Assembly: GCA_963691655.1 (NCBI GenBank)
Contig: OY829326.1
Location: 53,561,776-53,625,775, forward strand
Direction: 5' to 3'
Origin: Toxonevra muliebris
Lineage: Eukaryota > Arthropoda > Insecta > Diptera > Pallopteridae
DNA length: 64,000 nucleotides
Every line of letters starts with the position of its first letter. Positions within the stretch are counted from its first letter, which is position 1. Positions 1-15,999 of this stretch are shown here, in pieces. The notes under the pieces were generated by a model that was not told the DNA's origin, did not search any database, and saw only the letters and a program-made list of their open reading frames with translations. The position numbers and the translations under genes were made by a program.

Positions 1-3792
<3,792 letters not shown>

Positions 3793-3795
<3 letters not shown>

Positions 3796-3925
3796 TATCA
3801 CTTTTTAATTTATGCAAAAACTCGAAAAAAAATATCACAATATTAATGAATCCGTTTTCAACATGGATCACTTGAGAACTCAGCAGCAACTACAGTGATC
3901 TTAGAATCTTAGCTTAGTTTATATA
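3793..3925 (-). promoter_or_regulatory. Candidate HPPD core promoter and first exon ending at the ATG
   Basis: On the minus strand TATATAAA lies at 3925-3918 and an Inr-like TCACTG at 3898-3893. With A3896 as +1 the TATA box starts at -29, the canonical spacing. About 100 nt downstream, ATG at 3795-3793 is followed directly by the strong donor GTAGGT (3792-3787). Joining it to the acceptor before 1295 gives M-TTYTDKG in frame, which is the expected N-terminus of the family. The implied intron is about 2.5 kb and contains a fold-back element and a SINE. This is inferred from signals and frame; other ATG/donor pairs exist farther out. Confidence 0.55.
3835..3864 (-). other. Upstream ORF of 9 codons plus stop in the candidate HPPD 5' UTR
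   Basis: In the proposed first exon an ATG at 3864-3862 opens a 9-codon reading frame that stops at TGA (3837-3835), 39 nt before the main ATG. If the exon is real, this uORF could reduce HPPD translation. Nothing suggests that the peptide itself matters. Confidence 0.4.
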
Positions 3926-6254
3926 GCCTAGCATTTGGAATGATTTCGTTTGCTTTGCTTCGTTTCTATGTGATCAGGTGAAAAATCCTGTCTTTGTACT
4001 AAAATGCCTAATTTAAATAATTCAAACAAGTATTTTGTTTATCTTGTTATAGTTAGTTACAGTTGGTGTGTTTTTTTTTTATAGATTCTAATAAATTGAA
4101 TTCATAATATAGAGTATCTATTTTTGATATGCATAGATATAAGAATATTAAAGGCGCTGTAGCCAGGTGGACCGTTTTAGACCGTTTTAGTTATATGCTA
4201 ATTTTGGTATGACTAGCGAAAATGTATATTTAATTAAGTTATATGAATCCAATTTAGTAGATTTATTGTTTTTGATGAAGAAAGAAGTTAAAAATATTTA
4301 GGGAAATTCCGTAGCCATCATTTTTTAACAGGGACTGAAAATAATGGTTGTTTTCAAATTTTTACATTAAAAAATCATATATAAGAAATTGGTAATAGAC
4401 AAATGCTTTAGGCAGTTTTGAACAGCACACTTTTAAAATATTTGTAATTTTTTGAATTTACATTAAAATAAAAAAAATAATAATAAAAATCAGTTTTAAC
4501 TTTAATATTGATGAATAAAAATATTCATTGAAGAATAAAAATTTAAAAGTTTGAACAATTAGTTGAAGAATAAAAATATATAAATAAAACAAATATTTAG
4601 CATTCATCACATGATTTTTGTTTTGTAAAAATATTTTTAATTAATTGTAGTAGTATATTTTTATCTTTATTATTTTATTTTTGCTGTCCTAATCAGTTTG
4701 TAGGTGTGGTTATTTTTAATTAATTTAAAAAAAAAAAAAAAATTAGGATAAAAATTTTGAGTGCTTTGTATTTATATTTTTCAAAAATATTAACATGAGT
4801 AATTTTTTTATTGAGAAATTTTTATAAAATAGTAATTACCTTTTATTTTCTTTTTCTTTTTTTTTTTTTGCGCGCGCAAAGAATAATTGCCAATAGATGG
4901 ATGGAAAAAAGTTAATTGATTGATTCATGATGAGACTTGCTTTGACACCAGCTGAAACTAATTTACTTCCACTTTTGATAAGATGTTTTCATATATATTA
5001 TACTGGAGACTGAACTAATTAAAGTCGAAAATAGGAAAAGAAATATTTTATTCAAAATTAAATAAGAAACTATTGTTTGCTCTACTTGCAATTAAATGCT
5101 ATTTATTTGTATTTTATCACCGGCAACAACAATATGCAGTGCAAAAATAAAAACAAAAACAAAAAAAAATAGTTGTAGTCCAAAAAAATTAAATCCACAT
5201 GCAAAAGTTAGAAACACGTTGTCAACTTACAATCAATTCTGATACTGATTTCTGTACTAAAAGAAAACTAGTTTTAGAAAAAGTTCTAAAAATTCAAATC
5301 AAAATAAAATGCAAATAAAAAATGTATGAGAAATCTGAATGAATGAATATTTATGAATTTCTTTAACCTGAACGAAGTAAAGCGCGCATGGTCACACGCC
5401 ACACAAACGCCATCGCGGGGCGTCACACTATTTCAATATTGGTTAAAAGCAAAACAAAAAACGTTTGCACCTGTTTTTCTGCTTCGATAAAAATCTAATG
5501 AAATACATAAATACATAAAATCTTTAGCTTAAACGATGAACGTGAGTAACCAAGCGATCGAGCCCCTTAAAATTCTAACAAATGATAGTGGTTGGAATTG
5601 AATTATGTGTAAACCGGTGAAATGCGTTCAATAGTAACATGCAAAAGGAATTTGTTGATAAAAACAACGAAAATAATTTACATAATGAAAAACTAGTAAA
5701 GTGGGAAAAACATTATAGAAATAAACAAACATGATAATAATAACAAAAAAATAAATAAATAGTTTGCTTTCTTTGTAAACAAAAATGTAGGTACTTGTGG
5801 TAAATAGAATGAATCATCAAATGCGTTATTGATATCTTGTCAATAACAAACTTTCCACAATTTCTTTAGCGGATAAAACAGAGTAGAGCCATACTAAAGT
5901 TTCTAAAACACCAGCTCAACATTATTCTCATGTGTATTTCAAGTCATACCTGTGCATCTGAGTAACTGCTGGATAATATGAATTAAATTTTGAAGCAATC
6001 AGTTTTATATTTATATTCCTTTCAAGAAAATACTTTTAAATTGTAAACAGAAAACAAATAAGGTAATTTCAATTATGAGTCAACCACTATTAACTCTAAC
6101 TGGTTTAATAAGGCGCTTGTTTTCAAATAAACAACTGCGCCAAATGTTTAAAGTGTATCCTAAATCTCAAATTAAAGCCAGCACTATGAAAGCTTAAAAC
6201 TTTTTCTCCGATAAAATCCAAACTAGACAGTAAAAACGATGATAACTTCATTGA
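3926..6254. other. AT-rich non-coding DNA with one GC-richer island
   Basis: I see no coding exon here. Long A/T runs dominate. The stretch about 5375-5430 is markedly richer in C and G (GCGCGCATGGTCACACGCC) and could be regulatory, but no promoter motif is convincing. Confidence 0.4.
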
Positions 6255-6508
6255 ATTCATATGTGTAGAAAAAATCAAATTAAACTAGCCAGATAGAGGG
6301 AGTATCCAATTTTTTCGGAAGCCGAGAGCAATTTTGCAGTAATATAGCGAAAGGAAACACGCTTAAAAGTAGAGCTTGGGTATTCATATGTGTAGAAAAA
6401 ATCAAATTAAACTAGCCAGATAGAGGGAGTATCCAATTTTTTCGGAAGCCGAGAGCAATTTTGCAGTAATATAGCGAAAGGAAACACGCTTAAAAGTAGA
6501 GCTTGGGT
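6255..6508. repeat. Perfect 127-bp tandem duplication
   Basis: A 127-bp unit starting ATTCATATGTGTAG and ending AGAGCTTGGGT occurs twice head to tail, 6255-6381 and 6382-6508. I found no differences between the copies. A stretch of non-coding DNA this identical implies a very recent duplication or an assembly artefact. Confidence 0.9.
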
Positions 6509-6666
6509 AACTTCCTGTTTGTGATAAGCAGTTAAACAATTTTATTTTGGTAATAAGGGGATCAGTCCCTCTAGAACTGGGGAAAAGTGAAAACTTTTGA
6601 ACAACGTTTAATAAAAATAACACAAAAATGTTTCAAAATTATGAAGTAAACCATGCTGCTCTAGAA

Positions 6667-7276
6667 CAGTGGTTCTCAAGTGGTGGGGCGCGCCCCCCTG
6701 GGGGGGGGGGGGGCGTAGACAGATTTGAAGGGAGGCGCGGAGATATTTCAATAAAGAAATATTTGAATACTCTGTAATGCACCGTAATTATAATATTTGG
6801 TATTTTACAAAATAAAAATCTTTTCTTTCATATCGCATGTTAAAACCTACAATATGCACTTTTTAGTTTCACATTTTCCATTTCCGACTTAAGGTCCGAT
6901 TTCATCGCTGCGAATTCGCAACATCTGCACATCTGCGATCTTGACGCATCGTTTTTTTTTCGAACACACTTTCCCCTCTTTTGTCGTCCCGAAAACGCAA
7001 ACTGCTGCGTTTTTATGCCAACAAGTCACAAAATAAAGAAGAAGAGGAAGTGAAATTAAAAAAACTCAACAAAAACAAACTAAACAAATAATTTTAATAT
7101 TTATATTTAATTTAATAGTTAATTGAACTAGTAAAAATATCAAATAAAAATTTAGAATTTTATCTAGGCGGGTATGATTTAATTTAAAAAACTGTTGTGT
7201 GAAAATTAAAATAGGGAAGGCGCGGGTTTGCCACGAATTCGAAAAGCGGGGCGTAGGATGAACACAGTTGAGAACA
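6667..7276. mobile_element. hAT-like non-autonomous element, about 610 bp
   Basis: The left end is CAGTGGTTCTCAAG followed by a GC-rich block (GGGGCGCGCCCCCC). The right end contains GCGGGGCGTAGG then CAGTTGAGAACAG, so both ends carry an inverted TTCTCAA core with an adjacent GGGGCG block. CAGTGGTTCTCAA is a typical hAT terminus. No 8-bp target duplication is evident, and no transposase remains. Confidence 0.5.
6700..6713 (+). repeat. Poly-G tract
   Basis: Fourteen consecutive G inside the hAT-like left end, directly after a C run. It is a likely sequencing and length-polymorphism hot spot. Confidence 0.9.
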
Positions 7277-7904
7277 GCAAAAACGCAAAAACTATTGAAC
7301 CTATTGACCTGATTCAATTTTCTTTCTGTATAGTATGAAAAACTATTCTAAACTTAGAATATCATATCTGGACTTGAGCAAAGTAGGGTAAAATGAACAG
7401 ATAATGCTTTAGAAAAATAGGCCTTTGATGATTATGATGTGAAAAATTTACAAAAAATCTTTTGTAAATTTTTACACTAGTTTGGTTTATATTTCGACTT
7501 TTTGTTGGATTTACTAGTGGGCAATAGAATTTATTACAATTTTGGAAAATAAATTAGGTTACCGAATTTTGTCTAGAAATCTGTTCAAAGGAACAGATTA
7601 AATTTAAGTTTAAATTACTATGCTAATAATCTTGAAAGGTTTCTTAGATGTCCATTTTTTTACCTGAAAATTCCGCATTTTTGGGTATGCACAACATTAA
7701 AATTTTTCTTTTACTTGAATAGTTTTATAAAACAGAGGTACGAAATTTGTTGTTGTGAGTAGAGTACTTGCAACTTTAGGCTTTGGATTGATTTTTAATA
7801 AATGTTCCATATGTTTCAAATTTAGAATGTCTCACAATAGCAAGGGTTATGAAATAAGAACCAATCTAATGTATCCGCATTGGAGGCTTCCATATTTGTA
7901 GACG

Positions 7905-9200
7905 GAAATTTTAAAAGACATATTTCGATGAGCACTGGCTTGATTCCTATTCATTTAGACCTGAAATTAAAGAATATAAAGTTTGATGCCGATCTGATAA
8001 CGTTTGATAGACCCGGAAACGGTCCAAAGTTGTTTTTGGAGTTATATGGGAAAACCCGGGATTTATTTAGGTTTTTTCACCTATAAATAAAGTGTGATGA
8101 CAACGTGCGCAAAAACGACGGGAGAAGAAAGAGGCACGCAAAAGAAAATATGAAGAAGAATTATCTCAGCAAGCTGGTAATTTTAGATTTTATTAATATT
8201 TAGGTACCCAATATGTTCAATAACGGATAATTTTGAACCGATTGAAGATGGAAATGAAACAATTAATTACGCAACGGAGTCTGATTTTATTACGTTCGAA
8301 AATGAGGTGGGAAACAATTTATAACAGCGCTCTTAGTAACGATGTTAGGCAAAGCGAAAGTGTCGAATGGAATGGTCGTGAATATTCTAATAGCAGCTTT
8401 TGAAGCATAAGAGCAACGTATTGAGAGATATGCCATTAATCGTTCTATTATTCATCGATTGTGGCAGGAAAGCAAAGAAATTTTAGCTGAATTTTCTTAT
8501 AATGCAATTTAGTTTTTTTAGTACTTAGTCTTGTAGTATTAAGATTTGTGATTAAATTTTCATCATACATAGTTAAATAAGGTAAAATTAGTGGTGGCTT
8601 ATTTTGACAGGATGTTAATTGATTTGGCTTTCTTTGAATCGAAGAGAAGCGTGAAATCCAAATTCGTTGTAAACGATATCGCTGAAAGAGGATCATCTAA
8701 GATTTTAATAGAATTTCGGTAAACGATGAAAACCGAATACAATTCATCCTCAAATCTGTTTCAATGCAATAAAATATTTATTTTTAAAAATTATAATTAC
8801 GAAATTAAAAAAAAAAATTAATTCTGCCTGATCATTTAGCCATAAATTTTCAAAGCGTATTGTATTGCTCAATAAAAAAAATAAAATAGCAAATAAAATA
8901 CCTGAAAAAAATTATTTAAAAAAAGGTAAAAAAATATGAAATAAAATCATTGAAAAATAGTGTTCCACATCAATTTTCCAAAAATTGCGAAACAACCATC
9001 AAGACCAATACACCGACAGCAATAAAAAATTCAGAATTTATAAGTGAAAAAACCAAAAAAAAAAATTGCGTTTTCCTCATAGCTATTTAGTAACTTTGGA
9101 CCATTTCTGGGTCTTTCAAACGTTATCGGACTGGCACAAATCTTTATATTTTTTAGTTTTTGGCCTAAGAGAATAGTAATCAAGCCAGCGATTTTTAAAA
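7905..9200. mobile_element. Inverted pair of about 160-bp related segments flanking 0.95 kb
   Basis: The plus-strand segment about 7935-8090 and the minus-strand segment about 9200-9036 are diverged inverted copies. Shared landmarks include GCTGGCTTGATT/ACTGGCTTGATT, GATAACGTTTGA and a GGTCCAAAGTT core, ending in TTTTTTCAC. Translations of the two copies also resemble each other (ITFDRPGNGPK and ITFERPRNGPK). The spacer has a few coding-like scraps around 8340-8500 but no intact ORF. It is probably a decayed DNA transposon, family unknown. Confidence 0.45.
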
Positions 9201-9758
9201 TATTGATATCTGAAAAATATAACACCGCTAATCCCCATGCCATATGGTAAAAGCTAAAGAATTTTCCCAACCTAAATCTAAATATTTTTGGAGAAACCAG
9301 GATTTACAGAAACGTGTAAAAGATTCCACAGATTTTTTTTCAGTTTTTAACAATAATTTTTTACATAGAGTACTAAATTTCTCAAGTTCAATCTATGTAC
9401 ATGAAAACTGTGAATCATTTTGCTTTAGGCACTTAAAAAAAATATTTTCCGATAATTTTGACTTAAGTATGTAGGTATGTACTATTTTTAATTTTTATTG
9501 TAACAATATCCTTGTACGTGGATAAATACATAAATCTCATACAGTTAAGTAGCTCTCACTTCATCCAGTATTGTTGTTAAGAATGCCAATCATGCTGAAT
9601 GCCATAAAAAAGAAGAACAATTGGCTTAGTTGTTTTTGGCTTTATGCCAACAGTGTTCATCCACTTGGACACTTGTGCTGCTTACTTTCGTCTGCCATAT
9701 TTAATTGTAACACGTTATTGCGCTCACATTGATTTTAGACTCTAAAATTTAGAGAGCC

Positions 9759-9776
9759 AGAGAGAGAGAGAGAGAC
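9759..9776 (+). repeat. (GA)n microsatellite
   Basis: Short uninterrupted GA run after AGAGAGCC. Confidence 0.85.
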
Positions 9777-9802
9777 AGTGCTAGGTCATGTATTGCTATG
9801 GT

Positions 9803-10183
9803 CAGAGCCGGATTTTTCAAATAAACAGTTGAAGTTGAAGCGTTATTGATTAAATATTATATTATATTTAATTTTTTTGCAGAAACGATTCATCTCTGAT
9901 TTTGTTGCAGTTTTTGGGTAATATTTGTCACCATAAAAAAATGTACTTTTGTTCTTTGAAGCTTTAATTGTTAAAATTTAATATCGTTTGACGTTTGACA
10001 CTGCCTTTTTTATGTTTTATTAAATTCATATATAAAACTTTTTGTTAAAACACAAAAGCCTAAAAACGCCATGAGCGTATCAAAAAAAGAAACTCCCTCC
10101 CCTACCTTTTTCACTCCCATGCCCAAGAAAAGGCACCAAAACTAAAACTGCTTAGGGCGCCATTACCCCTGGATCCTGCTCTG
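9803..10183. mobile_element. hAT-type MITE with 8-bp target duplication
   Basis: The left end is CAGAGCCGGATTTTTC and the right end CCTGGATCCTGCTCTG, inverted with a few mismatches. The flanks GCTATGGT (9795-9802) and GCTATGAC (10184-10191) match at 6 of 8 positions. It is 381 bp long with no coding capacity. Confidence 0.65.
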
Positions 10184-10191
10184 GCTATGAC

Positions 10192-11950
10192 TGTCTATGC
10201 TAATCTTCAATTTGATCTGCTTGAATTGCAACATTTCAATGAAGACGACGATAATGTTGTTGATGATGATGATGATGATGATGTGCCACACTTTTCCATG
10301 CTTCATCATTAATTTTTATATTATGATGTGTATATATCTAATTTTAGAGCATACAAAAAAATGAGGGGGAAGCAATAATATTATCCATTCAAACAATTTG
10401 GTTCGTTAGTGAAATTTTATGAAGCATTTGACATTTACATACCGGTAAATGTAAAATTAAATTATAAAATGAATTGGAAAGATTTTCAGGTATTCACATT
10501 AATTTGTCAAGCTCATCAATTAGAGTTTATTGCAGTAGTTTAGAAGAAAGGAAGAATATTATTTGCAAACTTTTCGAAGCCCCAACTATCTTCCAATAAG
10601 AAATGCATACTTTTTCTAATCTGTAAGAGGAAATCGATTACTATGCGTCGTATTGCGGGATTAAATAATTTTTTTGATGAATTTTAAAAGGTTTTTTCCG
10701 AAATGTATTTACTTTTACTTTTGTTTTTAATCTGTAGTGCAGTTCGGTCGAATTTCTCATATTTCCAATAAATCATTTTAAGACTACCGCATTAATTTTA
10801 TTGAGAATATGTCGTGAGAGATTGTGGAAATCTGTAGTTATAGAAAGATTGTAGCCATAGAGATCCATAAAATAAAAAATTAACACCTTTCATTCTTGAA
10901 TGCACCGCATTCTTATAAATTTCTAAGAGATAACGAGTGAAAATATTTTTTTATAATTATTAGTCTCATTGTTTTAATCCCATTCCATCAGAGATCTTCT
11001 CAAAGAAATCATATGATTATAAGCTTATAATTTACGTAAAATTACTTATACAGGATGCTATGGGCTTGTAATAACTGAAATAAGACACAAATGTATAGCA
11101 GCGTTGTGTATCCAAACCCCTGAAAAAAACAGCATCAATTATCGTATTTGCATTTGTTTTTAGATATTGTATGAGTTATGGTAAGATAACTACCTATATA
11201 TAAGTATGTCTCTACTTTATTAAAAAGCAATATATCAGAAGATAAGTAGTATAAAATAAATAAACAGAATGTTTTTGTATATTATTAAAAATAAAACCCT
11301 AAAAGTATACCGTATTTTTATTATATTGCATTGTATGGTGGCTGTCAAACTAAGCTTTCGTACCGCCAGGTGAAGTGTGGTGAATTACAGCTTGAAGATA
11401 TGCTGTATTATTATTTTATATGGTGATGTATATTTTAAATCATTTTTAATAAGAAAACAAATATTTTGTTCTTTTGTGTTTTTTTTTATTTGCAACTAAT
11501 TTTTATATATTATTTATAGAACAACATCGAGGTCGCAATCTTTTTTATCGATATGAACTCTCCAAAAAAATTACGCTGTTAACCCTAAAGTAACTTAAAT
11601 TGTCTTCCAAAAATAGTGAAAAAGTACTTACGAGGGGTCAACGTATGGCCATCGATGTGAAGAAAGTAGTGGACGGTCGTAGTTAAGGAGGACAGATACC
11701 GAACTGTCCTCGGCCCTGCTATGTATATTTTGTGTTATTCATATTGAAATAATTTTTGCTTTTTTTAAGTGATCCCAAAATTTGTTTCTATCCTCAGCAC
11801 AGATCACAATTGCTATTTTAAAGTGAATCATGCTTTTTTGGTTAAAACACCGAGCTTTTGGGCATAAGATTATAAAATACAGCGAGCTTTTAGAGATGGG
11901 ATGAAATAATTAGTCATTTCACTCTCATGTAAAATTTGCTCATACTGTCG
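10192..11950. other. Non-coding AT-rich DNA with a short TGA microsatellite
   Basis: A (TGA)n run lies at 10261-10282. A slightly GC-richer patch at about 11620-11725 contains a donor-like TCGTAAGT on the minus strand, but no reading frame or partner acceptor makes it a credible exon. Nothing else is recognisable. Confidence 0.4.
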
Positions 11951-12213
11951 CTATATATCGCTCATTTACTGAAAGACTGTCATAACTCAAAAAACGCGAT
12001 TTTGCAGAAAACGCGTTTAAAGTTTTCAATTGACTCCCACTTTGCAGAAAAAAGAAGAAATCTTATAGTTTTCACGCGCAGAGTATACAAGATATTAATA
12101 TGAAATTTTTACACAATATGAAGCGTGACATAATGAATAATTCTGCATCATTAACTCAAAAATCATGTTTTTTGACTTATGACATTTTTTTTTTTAGTAA
12201 ATGGGCGATATGT
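11951..12213. mobile_element. Short inverted-repeat element (MITE), about 260 bp
   Basis: The arms 11951-12012 and 12149-12213 are inverted copies. They share TATCGCyCATTTACT, then TGTCATAAsTCAAAAAAC. There is no ORF and no certain target duplication. Confidence 0.6.
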
Positions 12214-13089
12214 TTACACATCAAAAACATTTTTATACGCACGCAAAATTAAAAGCACCTTCCCATTCATTACAGTCTACAATCAAATACGGTGTGAATC
12301 ACCATCATGCTCACCATCATCATCGCCGTTACTTTCATGAAATAAGTTCATTAACAGCCAAGGGTGCTTTTTTGTAATTAATACCATTTAGATTTTCATC
12401 ATATGTTTTACCTCACCTTAAATGTCTCTATAACAGTTTATTTTAACGCTTACAAAAATAAGTTCTAAATTGTCCTTGGTAATTTTTCCATCAATGGTTT
12501 GATGCAGGTAGCATGTTGATATTAAAGGGTTTCCTTCTGCATAAAACCTATTCAAACTGCAGTGTGAGAGCATATCTGACAAGCACGTAGACAAATATAA
12601 AGAGATGAATTTGTCAAGAGCATGCGCAAAATTGTTGATAAATCATAACGTTGAATTACTTTTAAAAAAAGAAGAGAAAAAGAGAGTATTTCAATCGGTC
12701 TCAACCGACTTATAAACAATACTGTGCAACATTTTTTACAACATGGGTTTTAACTTCGAATTCTGAAAAAGGAGGAATTACTGAGCAATCCTGGATTCGC
12801 ACATAGATATTATTTTTTTAAATTAAAAACTTTTTTCTGACACTAAGTTAAAACCTAATACCAAAATATAAACTATTATTAGATCTTTGTAAATTTAGGC
12901 ATAATTGCAAGATAATAAAGTGAACATTTTTATATGTAATGATAAAGAAAGGCTCAAAGGGATCATGAAATTTAATAAAAATATCTCTATAATATTTTCA
13001 ATACGACTGAAAGTTTTTCATCTCCAGGTGGTGCATTAGATGTGGTTATATTTTTAAAAAGTGTATAAATAAAGTGGGAGAGAGTCAAT
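12214..13089. other. Non-coding, no recognised feature
   Basis: AT-rich DNA. CACCATCATGCTCACCATCA near 12300 reads as ATG followed by GTGAGC on the minus strand. It was considered, and not preferred, as an HPPD first exon. Confidence 0.35.
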
Positions 13090-13901
13090 CAGGGTTACCA
13101 ACTGCAGTTTTTAAATCAGAAGTCTCCAGGAATTTTACATTTTTTCAGGGTTTTGGGGTTAGTAGATTTTTCTCCGGGAATATTCAAAACGTAATCGCGA
13201 TTTTGTTTTTTTTTTTTATTTTCGGCATGCACAAACTAAGCTATTTTTATATTATAGTTAGGTGGCATTATTAATGTCTGGTTTTCACTTTGTCAAATTA
13301 AATCAAATTTGCCAACATGTTGGCAATTCTATATAGGAAATTCTCTCTTTAAGCCATTGAAAATAACATTGTGAAAATTAGGCATAATTTAATTCACAAG
13401 TTACAAATATACAAAAACTAAATATTTCTTTAAATCATATTTGGGTTTCAATTTTTAAAAGAATTGGAGAAATGTCCAAACTCGTTTTTAGTAATATCTG
13501 TTAGTAAAGTTCTTATGGAATTGATTGAATTGAATTAAGGATTCCGCTTGGAAGGCTGGTAGAAACAGGCTCAAATATAAATTCGAATAAATTTTAATAA
13601 GACTTGGCAAGAATTTTTGGAATATTTGCAACTCTCGAACCAGGACATTTGAAATATACCCGAAATTTTCGAACGAGCGTGGCAACTAGTGGCGGTGACT
13701 TTGAGTAATTTTCCCGATTAAAAATGGCAGTTACCTTTTGGTAAGAAAATTGTTTGATGCGAAGATAAAAAATTGTTGTATTTCTGATTTCGCTGGTGCA
13801 GGATAGATATGAACACCCTGTATCTGTTTTTTTTATAGAAAATTAAAAAAAAAATGTTCACGAATTTCCGGGTCTGAGCTCTAGCAGAGTTGGTAACTCT
13901 G
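13090..13901. mobile_element. Inverted-repeat element ending in CAGrGTTACCAACT
   Basis: The left end CAGGGTTACCAACTGCAG and right end (inverted) CAGAGTTACCAACTCTGC flank 812 bp. The flanking octamers GAGTCAAT and GGAGCAAT agree at 5 of 8 positions, so an old 8-bp duplication is possible. A Harbinger-type MITE fragment is nested at 13275. No transposase is visible. Confidence 0.5.
13275..13330. mobile_element. Half copy of the 77-bp Harbinger-type hairpin MITE
   Basis: TGTCTGGTTTTCACTTTGTC onward closely matches the left arm of the complete copy at 44904-44980, including CCAACATGTTGGCAA. It follows TTAA. The right arm has decayed or is missing. Confidence 0.6.
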
Positions 13902-14444
13902 GGAGCAATGGATCATGTATATTTCCAAAAAATTATAAGACAGAGGTTTGTTCACATATTACTCTATAGAATTGTACATTGCATTCAGATCCTTTCTAAT
14001 ATCAGGATAAAATTTTGCAGATGGATAGACATCTATATATAAATTGAATTTAAGATGATGCTTCTAAATTTTTAATCTTTGATATCTTACTATGCTTGAA
14101 GAAAAAGGGGTTTGTGATGCCAGTTGGTGAATTGCCCTAATTTCTAATATAATACTTAGTTTTTGGTCTTATTTTGCCCCTTGTGTCAAATTTCATCTCG
14201 ATAATCAAAGCTTCTCGAAAGTTATTGTGCATACCATTCTGTTAACCGACAGCGAAATTGACTCTATTCGCGATATATACGGAGGAACGATAAAAATTTC
14301 GCTTAGTTGGCTACAAGAAAAAGGCCAAAAACAATTTTAATTTCATAATTTTAATTTTCATCGTTTTTAAATTTCTATACATTTTTTAAGTCGGTAGATG
14401 AACTTCGAAAAACAATCCTCAAAATCTTAGTTTTGCTACTTCGA

Positions 14445-14640
14445 CATAACTGTATTAATTATCTCTTCATTATTGCCGAAGATCTTTCCTTTAAATTTTT
14501 TTTTTATTTTTGAAAACAAGCAGAAATCTCACGGGGCTAAGTTCGGGGAATATAGTGTTGGACGAATTTCTTTAATATCTGAGAGAGCAAAGAAGTTGTT
14601 CGTATTTTCAGCAGTGTGAACTGGGGCGTTAACTTGTAAG
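14445..14640 (-). pseudogene. mariner transposase C-terminal relic
   Basis: The minus strand reads NAPVHTAEN, then YSPNLAP-stop-DF and FSKIKKKFKGKIF. This corresponds to the mariner block NAPAHTA and YSPDLAPCDFFLFPKIK around the last catalytic Asp region. A TGC-to-TGA change after LAP breaks the frame. It lies about 1.35 kb downstream, in transposase orientation, of the N-terminal relic at 16000-16690, so the two may be parts of one interrupted copy. Confidence 0.65.
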
Positions 14641-15921
14641 TAGATTTCAGTACACCATTTAGCCGTTACCGTAGCACAGTGGTTGCATATGTATGGGAGA
14701 GAGCGACAAAAATAGTTAGAATGGAGATATCGATCTGAAATTTTGAGAATAAGTTTTTGGTAAGATAAATATAGTTTTGTATAAAAATGGGCATGGTCAC
14801 AGTCTTCTAAGGTCCACTTTTGTTATAAAAGAACTTCAAAATTAAAGACAATTGCTATATAAATGTTGTGATTTTTTTCAAACTTCAAAAATTTTATTTT
14901 CTTTAAAAATGAGCGTGGTCTCATCCCACTTGCTAAGAGCTAAGTCACCTTTTTAAATTTTACACAAAACACAAAAAATTTTCCAACATTTTTTAATGCA
15001 ACGCGTGAAATTTGATTCATTGTTTGACCACCAGATTTCATAAATGTGCATTAGTGAAAACACGCAATGATAAATCAAAAAACAATGTAAAAAAAAAAAA
15101 AAAATTATTATTTTATATTCTTGTTCATTTAGAAAATTGTATTAAAAACAATGTGTAAGCGTTAGTCTATAGCAGATTACACAAATCTTGGCAGCTACCG
15201 TGAACATTTGTTTAAACTTAGAATGTGGACTGTTGTTTCAAAAAAAAAAATAAATAAATTACGGGGGGATTCGGGGGCAAAGTTACTAAAAATCCAAGTA
15301 AAATTGAAAATAAACTACAAAAAATACAGAAAAAAGTACTTCGTAAAAACTATTATTTTATAAAAACCACACCACAAGTTATAAGAATTTTGCCACTTGG
15401 AAATAAAGTTAACCCTCTAGTTCCCAAGCGGCCTCTAGACAGCCTTCACCAAAAGGGATAGAATTGCCACCATAACAGTTTTCTGTTGCTACATTTTATC
15501 AATTTCTCAAGCTTTCAAAAAATGCATCAGTTATGAGCTACTGTAATAAGTTAGATAAAAAACTAGCTATGGATAGCTGAGATAGCATTTTTTATATAAA
15601 ATATAAATATACTTAAAACAAATTGATAAAAAGCTCATTTAACAACAAATAGTTTTAGGTGTTCAAACTTTCCCACTTCATAAAACCACACCCATTAGTT
15701 TTTTTTTTGGGTTTTTACCAAAATAACTTCAATTCGTACTTGCACTCCTGATGCTTATATTTAAGAAGTACCGTTAGAGGCAAAAAAAAATTTACCTTTG
15801 AGAAGTTTGTGTAGTATTGTGCAGTTGCTCATAAATCCAAAATTTGACTTTGAATTTTTTATTTTTGTTGTATGAGAGCAACCACAGTGCGTCGGTTAAA
15901 TTTTCAGAACAATAACAGTTT
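14641..15921. other. Non-coding DNA between two mariner relic pieces
   Basis: AT-rich with several long A runs. I found no ORF or repeat boundary, although this block may be sequence inserted into a mariner copy. Confidence 0.3.
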
Positions 15922-15995
15922 GTCGCCAGAGAATTGATTTGGCGTATGTGTATAAGTATTTCTATGCCTATACGCCAAATCAATTCTCAGGCGAC
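15922..15995. repeat. Near-perfect 26-bp hairpin
   Basis: Arm 15922-15947 (GTCGCCAGAGAATTGATT...) and arm 15970-15995 (inverted) differ at one base and enclose a 22-nt loop. It lies just beyond the downstream edge of the mariner N-terminal relic. Confidence 0.8.
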
Positions 15996-15999
15996 GAGT

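Noticed and set aside
12317..12325. ATG followed by donor GTGAGC on the minus strand as HPPD first exon
   Set aside because: It needs an 11-kb intron and lacks promoter signals. The ATG/GTAGGT pair at 3793 has a TATA/Inr at the right distance.
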